A stretch of 64,000 nucleotides of DNA from Rhizobium sp. CF080 (GCF_000282095.2 NZ_AKKC02000015.1:62001-126000), one strand, 5' to 3'. Shown: positions 8,038 through 16,057, numbered from the stretch's first letter. Notes: generated from the sequence alone by a model not told the origin. Translations and numbers: made by a program.

Positions 8038-8529
8038 TTAGTCGTCGTCGGGAATGTGGCTGTCGACACCTTCGAGGCGCAGGTTGTTGACCAGTTCGCG
8101 GACGCCGGCGACGCGCTGGATCCGGCGGGCGATCTTGCGTGAGGTCACCGCATCGTCGACGGCGCCTTCGAGCGTGACGGTGCCGTCCTCCACATGCACG
8201 TCGATCGACGCCATGTCGATCATATCGAGTTCCTCGATCGCGTCGGTGACCCGCTCTTCCAGATCGTCGGCCTCTTCAATGCCCTTCGTGCCCGGGCGAA
8301 TGGTATCGACCAGCCGCTCTTCCGAGCCGTCGCGCTCGACGCTGTCCACCTGATAGCCACGATTGCGTTCCGCGTCGAAATTAGCCTTGGGATCGCCATA
8401 GGCGGCATTGTCGACGGGGCGGGCGCCGGTTGCGTCGTCATAGGGCCAGCCGTCATCGATATTTCGGTCATCGTAGTCGCGGAAATCTTCTTCGCGGGAA
8501 ATATCGTCAGCTTTTTTCTTGCCCGGCAC
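8038..8529 (-). CDS. BON domain protein
   Basis: A 163-residue soluble protein. The N-terminal half is acidic and probably disordered (SREEDFRDYDDRNIDDGWPYDD). The C-terminal 70 residues form a BON domain: LEERVTDAIEELDMIDMASIDV, DGTVTLEGAVDDAV, IQRVAGVRELVNNL. BON domains bind phospholipids and occur in osmotic-stress proteins. The start is GTG at 8529 with AGGAGG five bases upstream. It is the second of two tandem BON genes on this strand (the other is at 8605), separated by a strong inverted repeat. Its last bases and those of osmC sit in a short hairpin (8021–8038). Confidence 0.88.
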   Translation of the reverse strand: MPGKKKADDISREEDFRDYDDRNIDDGWPYDDATGARPVDNAAYGDPKANFDAERNRGYQVDSVERDGSEERLVDTIRPGTKGIEEADDLEERVTDAIEELDMIDMASIDVHVEDGTVTLEGAVDDAVTSRKIARRIQRVAGVRELVNNLRLEGVDSHIPDDD

Positions 8530-8555
8530 GAGCGCCTCCTGTCATTCCAAAATGG

Positions 8556-8597
8556 ACCCGGCGCACCCCCAATTCACAAAAGGCTGGTGCGCCGGGT
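8556..8597. repeat. intergenic inverted repeat between the two BON genes
   Basis: The 12-bp arms ACCCGGCGCACC (8556–8567) and GGTGCGCCGGGT (8586–8597) are perfect complements around an 18-base loop. It lies just after the stop of the upstream BON gene on the minus strand. Without a clear T tract on that strand it could be a weak terminator or an mRNA-stabilising structure. Confidence 0.6.
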
Positions 8598-8604
8598 TTT
8601 CGCT

Positions 8605-8862
8605 TCAATGGCTCGTGGATGCGCCATTCTTGTTACCCGTCAGGGTCAGATGGCTTTCGACATCATGTACGCCATCCACTGTTTCCGCGCTCAATACGGC
8701 CTTCCTGGCCGAGAACACGGTATCGACGGAACCCTCGAGGACAACCTTGGTTCCCTCGGCATGGGGTTCGATCGTCGATGAGTCGACGTCCGGCAGTGTG
8801 GCCAGACGCTCGGATACTTGTCGTTCGAGTTCGGCTGCGGTCTTGTCTGCTGTCGCATTCAT
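8605..8862 (-). CDS. small BON domain protein
   Basis: An 85-residue protein that is almost only a BON domain: LERQVSERLATLPDVDSSTIEP, GTKVVLEGSVDTVFSA, VDGVHDVESHLTLTG. The ATG at 8862 has GAGGAG eight bases upstream, so I rejected the longer frame starting at 8895. No signal peptide is present, which suggests a cytosolic location. An EcfG-like promoter motif lies about 35 bases upstream of the start, which fits the association of BON proteins with general stress responses in rhizobia (inference). Confidence 0.82.
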   Translation of the reverse strand: MNATADKTAAELERQVSERLATLPDVDSSTIEPHAEGTKVVLEGSVDTVFSARKAVLSAETVDGVHDVESHLTLTGNKNGASTSH

Positions 8863-8895
8863 GGTCGTAGCTCCTCGCTGGGCTTGCGACCTCAC

Positions 8896-8920
8896 AACGG
8901 GCGAACGCGGATTTGGTTCG
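8896..8920 (-). promoter_or_regulatory. candidate EcfG (general stress sigma factor) promoter for the BON gene
   Basis: On the minus strand CGAAC (8920–8916) is followed after 16 bases by CGTT (8899–8896). The EcfG consensus in Rhizobiales is GGAAC-N16/17-CGTT, so there is one mismatch. It stands about 34 bases before the BON start codon. Confidence 0.4.
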
Positions 8921-8931
8921 GTCCGGGATTT

Positions 8932-9423
8932 TTATTTTCCCTTGTCCCATTTGCGCAGCAGCCGATCGCGCTTCAGGCGGGACAGCCGTTTCAGCCAGAA
9001 GATCCCGTCGAGCTGGTCGATCTCGTGCTGCATGCAGATGGAATAGAAGCCCTCGGCGTCCTCTTCGTGGACGGCACCGTCGAGATCCTGATAGCGGAAC
9101 CGGATCCTTTTCGGGCGTTCGATCTCGTCGTTTGCCCCGGGCATGGAGACGCTGCCTTCCATATGCCGCATGAGCTCGTCCGAAGAGACCAGGATTTCCG
9201 GATTTGCGTAGAAGCGCGGACCGCTTTGCTTCGACAGTTCCAGCACCACGAGCCGGGTGAAGACGCCGACATGCGCGGCGGTGATGCCGACGCCGGGTGC
9301 TGCCCGCATCGTATCGAGAAGGTCGTGGGCCAGCGCAGTCAAGCTCGGGTCGAAGATGGTGACCGGTTCACAGGAGGTGGACAGGCCCGGATCGGGATAT
9401 TTCAGGATGGTTCGGATGGCCAA
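8932..9423 (-). CDS. peptide deformylase-like protein lacking canonical metal ligands
   Basis: A 163-residue protein with the peptide deformylase fold; canonical enzymes remove the N-formyl group from nascent proteins using an Fe/Zn ion. All three signature regions are recognisable but altered. Motif 1 reads GVGITAAHVG, where the catalytic Gln is His. Motif 2 reads EGSVSMPG, where the metal-binding Cys is Ser. Motif 3 reads QHEIDQLDG, where the second metal-binding His is Gln; the Glu and first His remain. The C-terminal region (FWLKRLSRLKRDRLLRKW) is normal for the family. It is therefore probably not a standard deformylase. The canonical def gene usually sits next to fmt, which is not in this window. 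The reading frame is intact and of normal length, so it is unlikely to be a decaying pseudogene. Confidence 0.88.
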   Translation of the reverse strand: MAIRTILKYPDPGLSTSCEPVTIFDPSLTALAHDLLDTMRAAPGVGITAAHVGVFTRLVVLELSKQSGPRFYANPEILVSSDELMRHMEGSVSMPGANDEIERPKRIRFRYQDLDGAVHEEDAEGFYSICMQHEIDQLDGIFWLKRLSRLKRDRLLRKWDKGK

Positions 9424-9535
9424 TTTTCGAACTCCTCTCGCCGCTTCTTAAGGTTCCGGTAGGCCGGTTTTAGTATCCTCGTGCAGCGCACTCTGGACCC
9501 GGTGCGGCAATTGTTCTAGCAGGAAAAACGGTGGC

Positions 9536-9634
9536 ATGAGCAATAGCGCCGGGTGCAGCTATCCGGTTGTTGACAATATGTTTTTTGCCGCCATTCTCCT
9601 TTTGTCAAATACCAGCAGCGAGGGCGGCAGATGA
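9536..9634 (+). CDS. possible 32-residue leader peptide upstream of mgtE
   Basis: An ATG at 9536 opens a 32-codon frame (MSNSAGCSYPVVDNM…) whose TGA overlaps the mgtE start as ATGA. An AGGA lies about 11 bases upstream. Such an overlap could couple translation to mgtE. There is no family match and only one proline, so it is unlike the Pro-rich mgtL leader; it may be chance. Confidence 0.3.
   Translation: MSNSAGCSYPVVDNMFFAAILLLSNTSSEGGR
9570..9598 (+). promoter_or_regulatory. candidate promoter upstream of mgtE
   Basis: TTGACA (9570–9575) is followed after 17 bases by the weak −10 candidate ATTCTC (9593–9598), about 33 bases before the mgtE start. Use of this site would exclude the possible leader peptide from the transcript. 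Confidence 0.3.
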
Positions 9635-11049
9635 GCGATATCGGCGAGGACGACCGCCTGCGCACAAAGACCGACGATGCCGGTGACGACATCTATTCCG
9701 AGGACGGCTCGATCCGCGCCGACTTCCTGGCCATGGTCGGGGCGGCAATCGCCGATCGCGACACGCTTTTCCTGCGCAGCCACGTGGCGCGCCTGCACGA
9801 ATCGGAACTCGGCGACCTGCTCGAAGCCATCCTGCCCGACCAGCGCCATGCGCTCGTGCGGTTGCTCGGCGACGATTTCGACCTGACTGCGCTGACCGAA
9901 GTCGACGAAAACATCCGCATGGAGATCGTCGATCAGATGTCGAACGCGCAGATCGCGGCGGCGATCGGCGAACTCGATTCGGACGACGCGGTCTACATTC
10001 TAGAAGACCTCGACCACGAGGACCGGGAAGAAATTCTCGCGCAACTGCCGTTCACCGAGCGGGTGAGGCTGCGCCGCGCGCTCGACTATCCCGAGCAGTC
10101 GGCCGGCCGCCGCATGCAGACGGAATTCGTCGCGGTGCCGCCGTTCTGGACCGTCGGCCAGACGATCGACTACATGCGCGACGAAGAGGACCTGCCGGAG
10201 AGCTTTACCCAGATCTTCGTGATCGACCCGACCTTCAAGCTGCTCGGCGTGCTCGACCTCGACCGCATCCTGCGCGCCAAGCGGCAGGTGAAGATCGAGA
10301 CGATCATGCGGGAGACGAACTACCCTATTCCGGCCGACATGGACCAGGAAGAGGCAGCCCGGCTCTTCGAGCAATACGACCTGCTCTCGGCCGCCGTCGT
10401 CGACGAGAACGGCCGGCTGGTTGGCGTTCTGACCATCGACGACGTGGTCGACGTCATCCAGGAAGAGGCGGAAGAGGACATCATGCGCCTCTCCGGCGTC
10501 GGCGACGAAGAACTGTCCGACTCGGTGCGGGAAACTTCGCGGTCGCGGGTGCCCTGGCTGCTGGTCAATCTGTTCACCGCCTTCATTTCCGCCTCGGTGA
10601 TCTCGCTGTTCGAAGCGACGATCGAAGAGGTGGTGGCACTCGCCATCCTGATGCCGATCGTTGCCGGCATGGGCGGCAATGCCGGCTCGCAGACGATGAC
10701 GGTGACGGTGCGGGCGCTCGCGACCCGCAATCTCGACATTCACAATGCCTGGCGCGTCGCGCGACGCGAGGCTGGCGTCGGGCTGATCAACGGCGTGGTG
10801 ATCGGCTGTCTCGTCGGCACCGTGGCGGGGCTCTGGTTCCACGACGTCCATATCGGCGGGCTGATCGCCACCGCCATGCTGATCAACATGTTCGCGGCCG
10901 CCATGGCCGGCATCATGATCCCCCTGCTGCTCGACCGGGCCGGTGCCGATCCGGCGGTATCGTCGGCGGTGTTCGTCACGGCGATTACCGATACGACCGG
11001 TTTCTTCTCGTTCCTGGGATTGGCGACTTGGTGGTTCATGACGAGCTGA
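9631..11049 (+). CDS. mgtE: magnesium transporter MgtE
   Basis: A 472-residue Mg2+-gated magnesium channel of the inner membrane. The N-terminal acidic superhelical domain (about residues 30–150: LHESELGDLLEAILPDQRHALV, LEDLDHEDREEILAQL) is followed by a CBS pair (about 155–275, with TQIFVIDPTFKLLGVLDLDRIL and LLSAAVVDENGRLVGVLTIDDV). The membrane domain has about five helices (from residue 305) and contains MPIVAGMGGNAGSQTMTV, the conserved pore signature. Cytosolic Mg2+ bound between the N and CBS domains closes the pore. Length is normal. It is transcribed alone or with the possible upstream leader. Confidence 0.95.
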   Translation: MSDIGEDDRLRTKTDDAGDDIYSEDGSIRADFLAMVGAAIADRDTLFLRSHVARLHESELGDLLEAILPDQRHALVRLLGDDFDLTALTEVDENIRMEIVDQMSNAQIAAAIGELDSDDAVYILEDLDHEDREEILAQLPFTERVRLRRALDYPEQSAGRRMQTEFVAVPPFWTVGQTIDYMRDEEDLPESFTQIFVIDPTFKLLGVLDLDRILRAKRQVKIETIMRETNYPIPADMDQEEAARLFEQYDLLSAAVVDENGRLVGVLTIDDVVDVIQEEAEEDIMRLSGVGDEELSDSVRETSRSRVPWLLVNLFTAFISASVISLFEATIEEVVALAILMPIVAGMGGNAGSQTMTVTVRALATRNLDIHNAWRVARREAGVGLINGVVIGCLVGTVAGLWFHDVHIGGLIATAMLINMFAAAMAGIMIPLLLDRAGADPAVSSAVFVTAITDTTGFFSFLGLATWWFMTS

Positions 11050-11056
11050 GCTCAAA

Positions 11057-11082
11057 AATTGACTGTTACGTAAAAGTCAATT
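11057..11082. promoter_or_regulatory. operator palindrome in front of the MerR-family gene
   Basis: A 26-bp interrupted palindrome has outer arms AATTGACT and AGTCAATT and inner core TTACGTAA; only one base pair (11065/11074) does not match. It lies 25 bases before the regulator's ATG and probably serves autoregulation. Similar ACGTAA-centred sites are known for MerR-type regulators of branched-chain catabolism (LiuR) in proteobacteria. Confidence 0.8.
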
Positions 11083-11106
11083 AGTTTGGCTGACGAGTAG
11101 CAGGAC

Positions 11107-11499
11107 ATGATCGTGAACAAGTATTATAGCATTACGGAGCTGACGCGTGAATTCGGGGTCTCGACCCGCACGCTGCGCTTCTATGAGGACGAGGGTCTGA
11201 TCCACCCCGAGCGCCGGGGCCGCACGCGGCTTTTCCGGGCAACGGATCGCCGGCTGATCCAGGAAATCCTGCGCGGCCGCCGGATCGGCTTCACGATCGC
11301 CGAGATCCGCGAAATCATCCAGGTCTACAAGGAACCACCGGGAGAGCTGGGGCAGCTCAAGCTCCTGATGACGCGCCTCGACGAGAAGCGCAACGACCTG
11401 CGCCAGAAGCGCAAGGATATCGACGACACGCTGACGGAACTCGACAATGTCGAGGAAGCCTGCCTGACCCGGCTTGCGGAAATCGGCGTCGGGACCTGA
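11107..11499 (+). CDS. MerR family transcriptional regulator (LiuR-like)
   Basis: A 130-residue regulator. The winged HTH fills residues 5–75 (SITELTREFGVSTRTLRFYEDEGL, then RTRLFRATDRRLIQEILRGRR). A coiled coil follows (LKLLMTRLDEKRNDLRQKRKDID), which dimerises the protein. The short C terminus has a single Cys, so metal sensing of the MerR type is unlikely. It resembles the LiuR class that controls leucine/isovalerate or fatty-acid degradation in proteobacteria, but no such catabolic gene is in this window. A near-perfect palindrome just upstream suggests autoregulation. The ATG is preceded by AGCAGGAC. It is convergent with the DUF1624 gene. Confidence 0.85.
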   Translation: MIVNKYYSITELTREFGVSTRTLRFYEDEGLIHPERRGRTRLFRATDRRLIQEILRGRRIGFTIAEIREIIQVYKEPPGELGQLKLLMTRLDEKRNDLRQKRKDIDDTLTELDNVEEACLTRLAEIGVGT

Positions 11500-11514
11500 T
11501 CTCCCACAATCCGG

Positions 11515-12501
11515 CTATTGCGCCTCGATCGAGCATTGCTCGGCGAGCGACTGCACCCGCTCGTCCTGCGGGGCGATGGTGCCGGATTGCAGCGGCGTCA
11601 TCAGCGACTGGGCGATCAGCTTGTCGGCCGTGCAACCGCAGAATTTCTGGCAGAGGCCGCGGTCGTTGCCCTGGCCGGTGCATCCCGCTTCGCAGCTTCG
11701 GACGTAGCCGATCCGCGGGTCCGGCGGCGGGGCGGGGTGGACGAGCGAAAAGAGATAGACGAGCGCGATCAGCACCGGCTGATGGACGAGATAGACGATC
11801 AGGCTGTGGCGACCGGCCTTGGAAAGCAGGTTCGGCTCAGTCTGGACCGCCGCGAGTCTCGGCAACCATTTCCTCGATAACGCGATGCGCGCGACCGTCA
11901 CCCCGGCCAGCAGGGCAGCGATCCAGGGAAACAGCGGCACATAGTCGTTCGACCGGGGCGGGATCTCGGCAAAGCCGAGCCAGCTCAGGTAACGGGCGTC
12001 GAACAGGGCCGAATCCAGGGCGCCGGGCAAAAGGCTGTAGTCGACGATCATCGCTGCGATGACCAGAACGACAATCGCGCCGGTCAGAAACGGGGGCAGG
12101 CGCAGGAAGGCGAGGCCGATCAGGCTCGACAGCGCGATATTGTGCAGAATGCCGAAATAGATCCACTCGCTCGGAAAGGCGATGAGTGTCGCGATGCTGA
12201 TTGCGAGGGCCGCACCCGCGACCATGGCGAAACGCTTCCAGAAGGAGTGCCAGCGGATCTTCGGGAAGTGCGCGAGGACGAGGCTCACGCCCGCCAGGAA
12301 CAAGAAGGAACTGGCGATCAAGCGGGCATAGACCTTGAAGACGCCCTGGGTCGCCGTGCCAGGATCGACATAACCGAAAAACTCGAGATCCCAGGTAAAG
12401 TGATAGGTCGCCATGGCGATGAGGGCGACGCCGCGCAGCGTATCGATCAGCGTGATGCGGGGCGTGCGCGGGGCGGGGTTCTGGGCTTCGGCAACAGTCA
12501 C
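11515..12501 (-). CDS. DUF1624 (heparan-alpha-glucosaminide acetyltransferase-like) membrane protein
   Basis: A 328-residue multi-pass membrane protein. The DUF1624 signature ITLIDTLRGVALIAMATYHFTWDL begins near residue 16, with the family's conserved His in the first helix. About eight helices follow, with VPLFPWIAALLAGVTVARI and HSLIVYLVHQPVLIALVYLF. The C-terminal 60 residues contain six cysteines (EAGCTGQGNDRGLCQKFCGC and others), an unusual hydrophilic tail probably in the periplasm. Relatives transfer acetyl groups across membranes; the substrate here is unknown. The GTG start at 12501 has GGAAAG upstream and avoids overlap with the DUF599 gene just before it, with which it probably forms an operon. 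Confidence 0.8.
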   Translation of the reverse strand: MTVAEAQNPAPRTPRITLIDTLRGVALIAMATYHFTWDLEFFGYVDPGTATQGVFKVYARLIASSFLFLAGVSLVLAHFPKIRWHSFWKRFAMVAGAALAISIATLIAFPSEWIYFGILHNIALSSLIGLAFLRLPPFLTGAIVVLVIAAMIVDYSLLPGALDSALFDARYLSWLGFAEIPPRSNDYVPLFPWIAALLAGVTVARIALSRKWLPRLAAVQTEPNLLSKAGRHSLIVYLVHQPVLIALVYLFSLVHPAPPPDPRIGYVRSCEAGCTGQGNDRGLCQKFCGCTADKLIAQSLMTPLQSGTIAPQDERVQSLAEQCSIEAQ

Positions 12502-12523
12502 TGCTTGTCTTTCCGGATCAGTT

Positions 12524-13222
12524 TCAGGGCGTCCCGCGGTCCATGATCGCCAGCCGGGCCTCGGAGAAATACTGGCGGCGGGTGAGTACGACGACCACGA
12601 CAATGGTCATGGCGATGAACATATAGGGCCCAATGAACCAACCGAGATAGCCGACCGACAAAAAGAGCGCCCGCAGGCCCGAATTGAAATGGCCGGCCGC
12701 GATCGTGTTCATCCGCACCACCTGGTCGGCCGCCCGTTCGGCTGCGGCGCGGTCGGCATGGGTGTCGTGCATCATCGGCAGGGCGCCGAAGAGAATGGTG
12801 CAGTAGTTGAACAGCCGGTAGGACCAGCCGAACTTGAAGAAGGAATAACCGAACAGGAAGGTGAGCCCGGCGACCTTGAGTTCGAAGGCGGTGCGGCCAC
12901 CGTAAGCGACGAAGGGCAGGTCGCGGAAGACCGCCTCGACCTGTTCGGTGGCACCCAGCAGCGCGAAACAGCCGCCGATCGCGAAGATCGACGTGGAGGC
13001 GAAGAAGGCGGTGCCGTTCTGCAGGCCCGCTAAAATCTGAGTGTCAATCATCTTCAGGTCGCGGCGGAGCGAATTGTAGATCCACTCCTTCCGCCGTTCG
13101 GCCATCGCCCGGTTGAGGCTGGCACGCGGAAAGAGCCGCGAGCCGGAGCCGGCGGTCACCCAGGAATAGAGGGACCAAAGGACGGCAAAGAGGGCAAGCG
13201 CAATATAGTCAGCGTTCGTCAT
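12524..13222 (-). CDS. DUF599 domain membrane protein
   Basis: A 232-residue integral membrane protein with about four to five helices. The segments NADYIALALFAVLWSLYSW at the N terminus, the RKEWIYNSLRRDLKMIDTQIL loop, and FFKFGWSYRLFNYCTILFGA are typical of DUF599. The function of the family is unknown. The chosen start at 13222 begins with the first hydrophobic segment; an upstream frame start at 13288 adds a basic, poorly conserved stretch. It lies 22 bases upstream of the DUF1624 gene, so co-transcription is likely. Confidence 0.8.
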   Translation of the reverse strand: MTNADYIALALFAVLWSLYSWVTAGSGSRLFPRASLNRAMAERRKEWIYNSLRRDLKMIDTQILAGLQNGTAFFASTSIFAIGGCFALLGATEQVEAVFRDLPFVAYGGRTAFELKVAGLTFLFGYSFFKFGWSYRLFNYCTILFGALPMMHDTHADRAAAERAADQVVRMNTIAAGHFNSGLRALFLSVGYLGWFIGPYMFIAMTIVVVVVLTRRQYFSEARLAIMDRGTP

Positions 13223-13467
13223 AGGCTTCACCGGTCTGGAATCGGTCTTGATCCGTCCCGTCATGCTTTGTTTCGGTTTCGGCGGCAAGCCTCATGCATC
13301 CGGATGGAACCTCAAACAGCGCGCGGCGTTACGAATGCGACCACTTAAAGGCCTCCGCCGTGTTTTCGCCATTTTCCGGATTGCGAAGGCGGCGGGATTT
13401 TAATAGACCATTAGGGATGACGATCCGGAGCGGACGTTGATCGATGCGGCAGGAACCTGGAGACCAC

Positions 13468-13569
13468 ATGGAAGATACGGCGCAGAAGTCCTGCTGGGGC
13501 GTGACCTTCAAGGCGCTCCTGGGATTTGCAGGGGTTTTGGCTCTCGCGTATCTGCTCGGCGCCATCTGA
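13468..13569 (+). CDS. 33-residue single-pass membrane peptide
   Basis: A short frame starting at ATG 13468 encodes MEDTAQKSCWGVTFKALLGF followed by AGVLALAYLLGAI. A polar N-terminal dozen is followed by one hydrophobic helix. TGGAGACC gives a plausible ribosome-binding site about eight bases upstream. Length, topology and position in a long gap suggest a real small protein, but there is no family evidence. Confidence 0.45.
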   Translation: MEDTAQKSCWGVTFKALLGFAGVLALAYLLGAI

Positions 13570-13753
13570 TCGTCCCATGATCCGATTGTCGCGGTGAAAT
13601 TCCGGAATTTCGGTCCTCGGCGTGGTATTCGTACCGCGCCGTTTCTATTTTAAGATCATGTCGCGGCCGTTTCACCGGATGTCGGGCAACCGCCAAGGCA
13701 TGGCGGCGGTCTGACATAGGCTTGGACATCATCTCATTACCGCACGGATCCCC

Positions 13754-15154
13754 ATGTTCCTGTCCGTTTTCGACGTCTTCAAGATTGGTATCGGCCCTTC
13801 GAGCTCGCACACGATGGGACCGATGTCGGCCGCCAACCGGTTCCTGGAGCTCATCCTGTCCAATGACTGGCCGCGGCCGACCGGCGCGCATGTCGCGGCG
13901 CTGAAGGTGAGCCTGCATGGTTCGCTGGCGTTCACCGGCATCGGCCATGGCACGGGCAGGGCGGTGATCCTGGGCCTCGTCGGCGAGGAACCGCACAAGG
14001 TCGATCCTGATCGGATGGACGAGATCATCGCCGATGTGGAGCGGACGGGCCGTGTGGCGCCGCCCGGCCATCCCGCTTATGACTTCCAGCCGAAGACCGA
14101 CCTGATTTTCGACAAGAAGCAGCCGTTGCCGGGCCACGCCAACGGCATGAGCTTTTCCGCCTTCGACCGGTACGACCGGCTGCTGCTGAAGCGGATCTAC
14201 TATTCGATCGGCGGCGGTTTCGTGGTGACCGACACCGAGCTGGACGCGATGCGTACGCCCAAGAAAACGGCCGCCGACTCGCGCATTCCCTATCCGTTCG
14301 CATCCGCCAAGCAGATGTTGGACATGGCGCGCGGTTCGGGCCTGACGATCGCCCAGATGAAGCGGGCCAACGAGGAAACAAAGATGAGTTCCGCAGAGCT
14401 CGAGGCCGGCCTCGACCGCATCTGGGAGGCGATGTCGAGCTGTATCGACCGCGGCCTAAAGGTTGACGGGATAATGCCGGGCGGGCTGAAGGTGAAGCGC
14501 CGGGCGAGGGCGATCCACGACAAGCTGAACGAGGAATGGCGCAGCAACCGGCTGAACCCGCTGCTCGCCAACGACTGGCTGAGTGTCTATGCGATGGCGG
14601 TCAACGAGGAAAATGCCGGCGGCGGGCGCGTCGTCACCGCGCCGACCAATGGCGCGGCGGGCGTCATCCCGGCGACGGTGCGTTATTACCTGCATTTCCA
14701 CGACGACGCGACGCAGGCAGACGTCCATAACTTCCTGCTGACTGCGGCCGCCATCGGCGGCATCATCAAGCACAATGCCTCGATCTCGGGCGCCGAAGTC
14801 GGCTGTCAGGGCGAAGTGGGCTCGGCCGCCGCCATGGCTGCGGCGGGGCTTGCGGCCGTCATGGGCGGCTCGCCGGAGCAGATCGAGAACGCCGCCGAGA
14901 TCGCGCTGGAACACCATCTCGGCATGACCTGCGATCCGATCGCGGGCCTCGTGCAGGTGCCCTGCATCGAGCGCAACGCGCTCGGCGCGGTCAAGGCGGT
15001 CACGGCAGCCTCGCTCGCCATCAAGGGCGACGGGACGCATTTCGTGCCGCTCGACGCCTGTATCGAGACCATGCGCCAGACCGGCAACGACATGAGCGAG
15101 AAATACAAGGAAACCTCGACCGGCGGCCTCGCCGTCAACGTCGTCGAGTGCTGA
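13754..15154 (+). CDS. sdaA: L-serine ammonia-lyase (serine dehydratase), iron–sulfur type
   Basis: Converts L-serine to pyruvate and ammonia using an oxygen-sensitive [4Fe-4S] cluster. The 466-residue single-chain enzyme contains the beta domain first ([20 protein letters not shown] at residues 3–22, with the SSSHT motif) and the alpha domain after about residue 180. Cluster cysteines are visible in [14 protein letters not shown] and in [38 protein letters not shown] is the substrate-binding region. Length matches E. coli SdaA (454). It is followed on the same strand by the DUF1489 gene. Confidence 0.96.
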   Translation: MFLSVFDVFKIGIGPSSSHTMGPMSAANRFLELILSNDWPRPTGAHVAALKVSLHGSLAFTGIGHGTGRAVILGLVGEEPHKVDPDRMDEIIADVERTGRVAPPGHPAYDFQPKTDLIFDKKQPLPGHANGMSFSAFDRYDRLLLKRIYYSIGGGFVVTDTELDAMRTPKKTAADSRIPYPFASAKQMLDMARGSGLTIAQMKRANEETKMSSAELEAGLDRIWEAMSSCIDRGLKVDGIMPGGLKVKRRARAIHDKLNEEWRSNRLNPLLANDWLSVYAMAVNEENAGGGRVVTAPTNGAAGVIPATVRYYLHFHDDATQADVHNFLLTAAAIGGIIKHNASISGAEVGCQGEVGSAAAMAAAGLAAVMGGSPEQIENAAEIALEHHLGMTCDPIAGLVQVPCIERNALGAVKAVTAASLAIKGDGTHFVPLDACIETMRQTGNDMSEKYKETSTGGLAVNVVEC

Positions 15155-15225
15155 GCCGCAGCGTCACTGTGGAGTGGCCGGCACAAAGGCTTGACCTTGT
15201 GGACCGATGGGTTTTCAACGAAGCC

Positions 15226-15663
15226 ATGGCTCTTCATCTCATCAAACTCTGCGTCGGTGCCGATTCCATCCAGGATCTCCAGGATTGGGTCGCCGAGCGC
15301 TCGCTCAACGCAATGGCCGCCGGCCTCGAACCGCACAGCATCCATACGACCCGCATGGTGCCGAAGCGCATGGACGAACTGCTCGATGACGGATCGCTCT
15401 ACTGGGTGATCAAGGGGCAGGTGATGGCGCGGCAGAAGCTGCTCGACATCCGCACGGTCACCGGCGGCGACGGCATTCAGCGCTGCCAGCTAGTGCTCGG
15501 GCCGGAGGTCATCGAAACTGCGCCGCAGCCGAAGCGACCCTTCCAGGGATGGCGGTATCTGAAAAACGAAGAAGCGCCGCGGGACCTCGGCAAACTGGGC
15601 GAGGACGTTGCGGCGCTTCCAGAAGATCTGCGGCGGGAACTCGCCGAGCTTGGACTTCTATGA
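15226..15663 (+). CDS. DUF1489 family protein
   Basis: A 145-residue cytosolic protein of an alphaproteobacterial family without known function. The family start MALHLIKLCVGADSI is clear, followed by HTTRMVPKRMDELLDDGSLYW and the C-terminal PFQGWRYLKNEEAPRDL motif. I preferred the ATG at 15226 over the upstream frame start at 15148. It lies 71 bases after sdaA. Confidence 0.88.
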   Translation: MALHLIKLCVGADSIQDLQDWVAERSLNAMAAGLEPHSIHTTRMVPKRMDELLDDGSLYWVIKGQVMARQKLLDIRTVTGGDGIQRCQLVLGPEVIETAPQPKRPFQGWRYLKNEEAPRDLGKLGEDVAALPEDLRRELAELGLL

Positions 15664-15700
15664 CGGCAAGGCTCGGCTGATCAGCCCTGCTTTATCCTGA

Positions 15701-15970
15701 TCAGCGAAGCTTGATGCGAACCGGCGCGCGGCCGGCGCGGACGCCGATATGAAGGTGGATATTGGCTTCCGGCTGGGAATGACGCCAGGCACGTGCACCG
15801 TGGCTGAGCAGCATGGAGACTAGGTCGCGGGTCTTTTCCTTGGATCGGTTCAAGCCGAGACCGGCAAGCCGCATGGCCGCCTCGTGCAGCGGGTTGAGGG
15901 CGACGCCCTTTGCTCTGGGCTTTTGCGCCGGATTGAAGGCCAGTTCGGCGCTGTTTTCGTTCATCATCAT
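15701..15970 (-). CDS. small hypothetical basic protein
   Basis: An 89-residue basic protein (AFNPAQKPRAKGVALNPLHE, AGLGLNRSKEKTRDLVSMLL). No domain is recognised. The C terminus (IHLHIGVRAGRAPVRIKLR) is strongly basic. Three ATG codons in a row open the frame, without a good ribosome-binding site. Coding potential is supported by frame length and GC-rich third positions but not by homology I can name. It is convergent with DUF1489. Confidence 0.55.
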   Translation of the reverse strand: MMMNENSAELAFNPAQKPRAKGVALNPLHEAAMRLAGLGLNRSKEKTRDLVSMLLSHGARAWRHSQPEANIHLHIGVRAGRAPVRIKLR

Positions 15971-16006
15971 CGGAAACCCCGTCTACGCGTTACTTTCGAG
16001 ATCCCT

Positions 16007-16028
16007 CCGCGCCGAGAAATCGGCGCGG
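16007..16028. repeat. perfect hairpin between dac and the small basic gene
   Basis: The arms CCGCGCCGA and TCGGCGCGG form a 9-bp stem closed by a GAAA tetraloop (TTTC on the minus strand). It lies 30 bases after the dac stop and may mark its transcript end, although no T tract follows. Confidence 0.5.
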
Positions 16029-16057
16029 GCATTTCCTTGGGGGCCGGGAAAGGCCGC

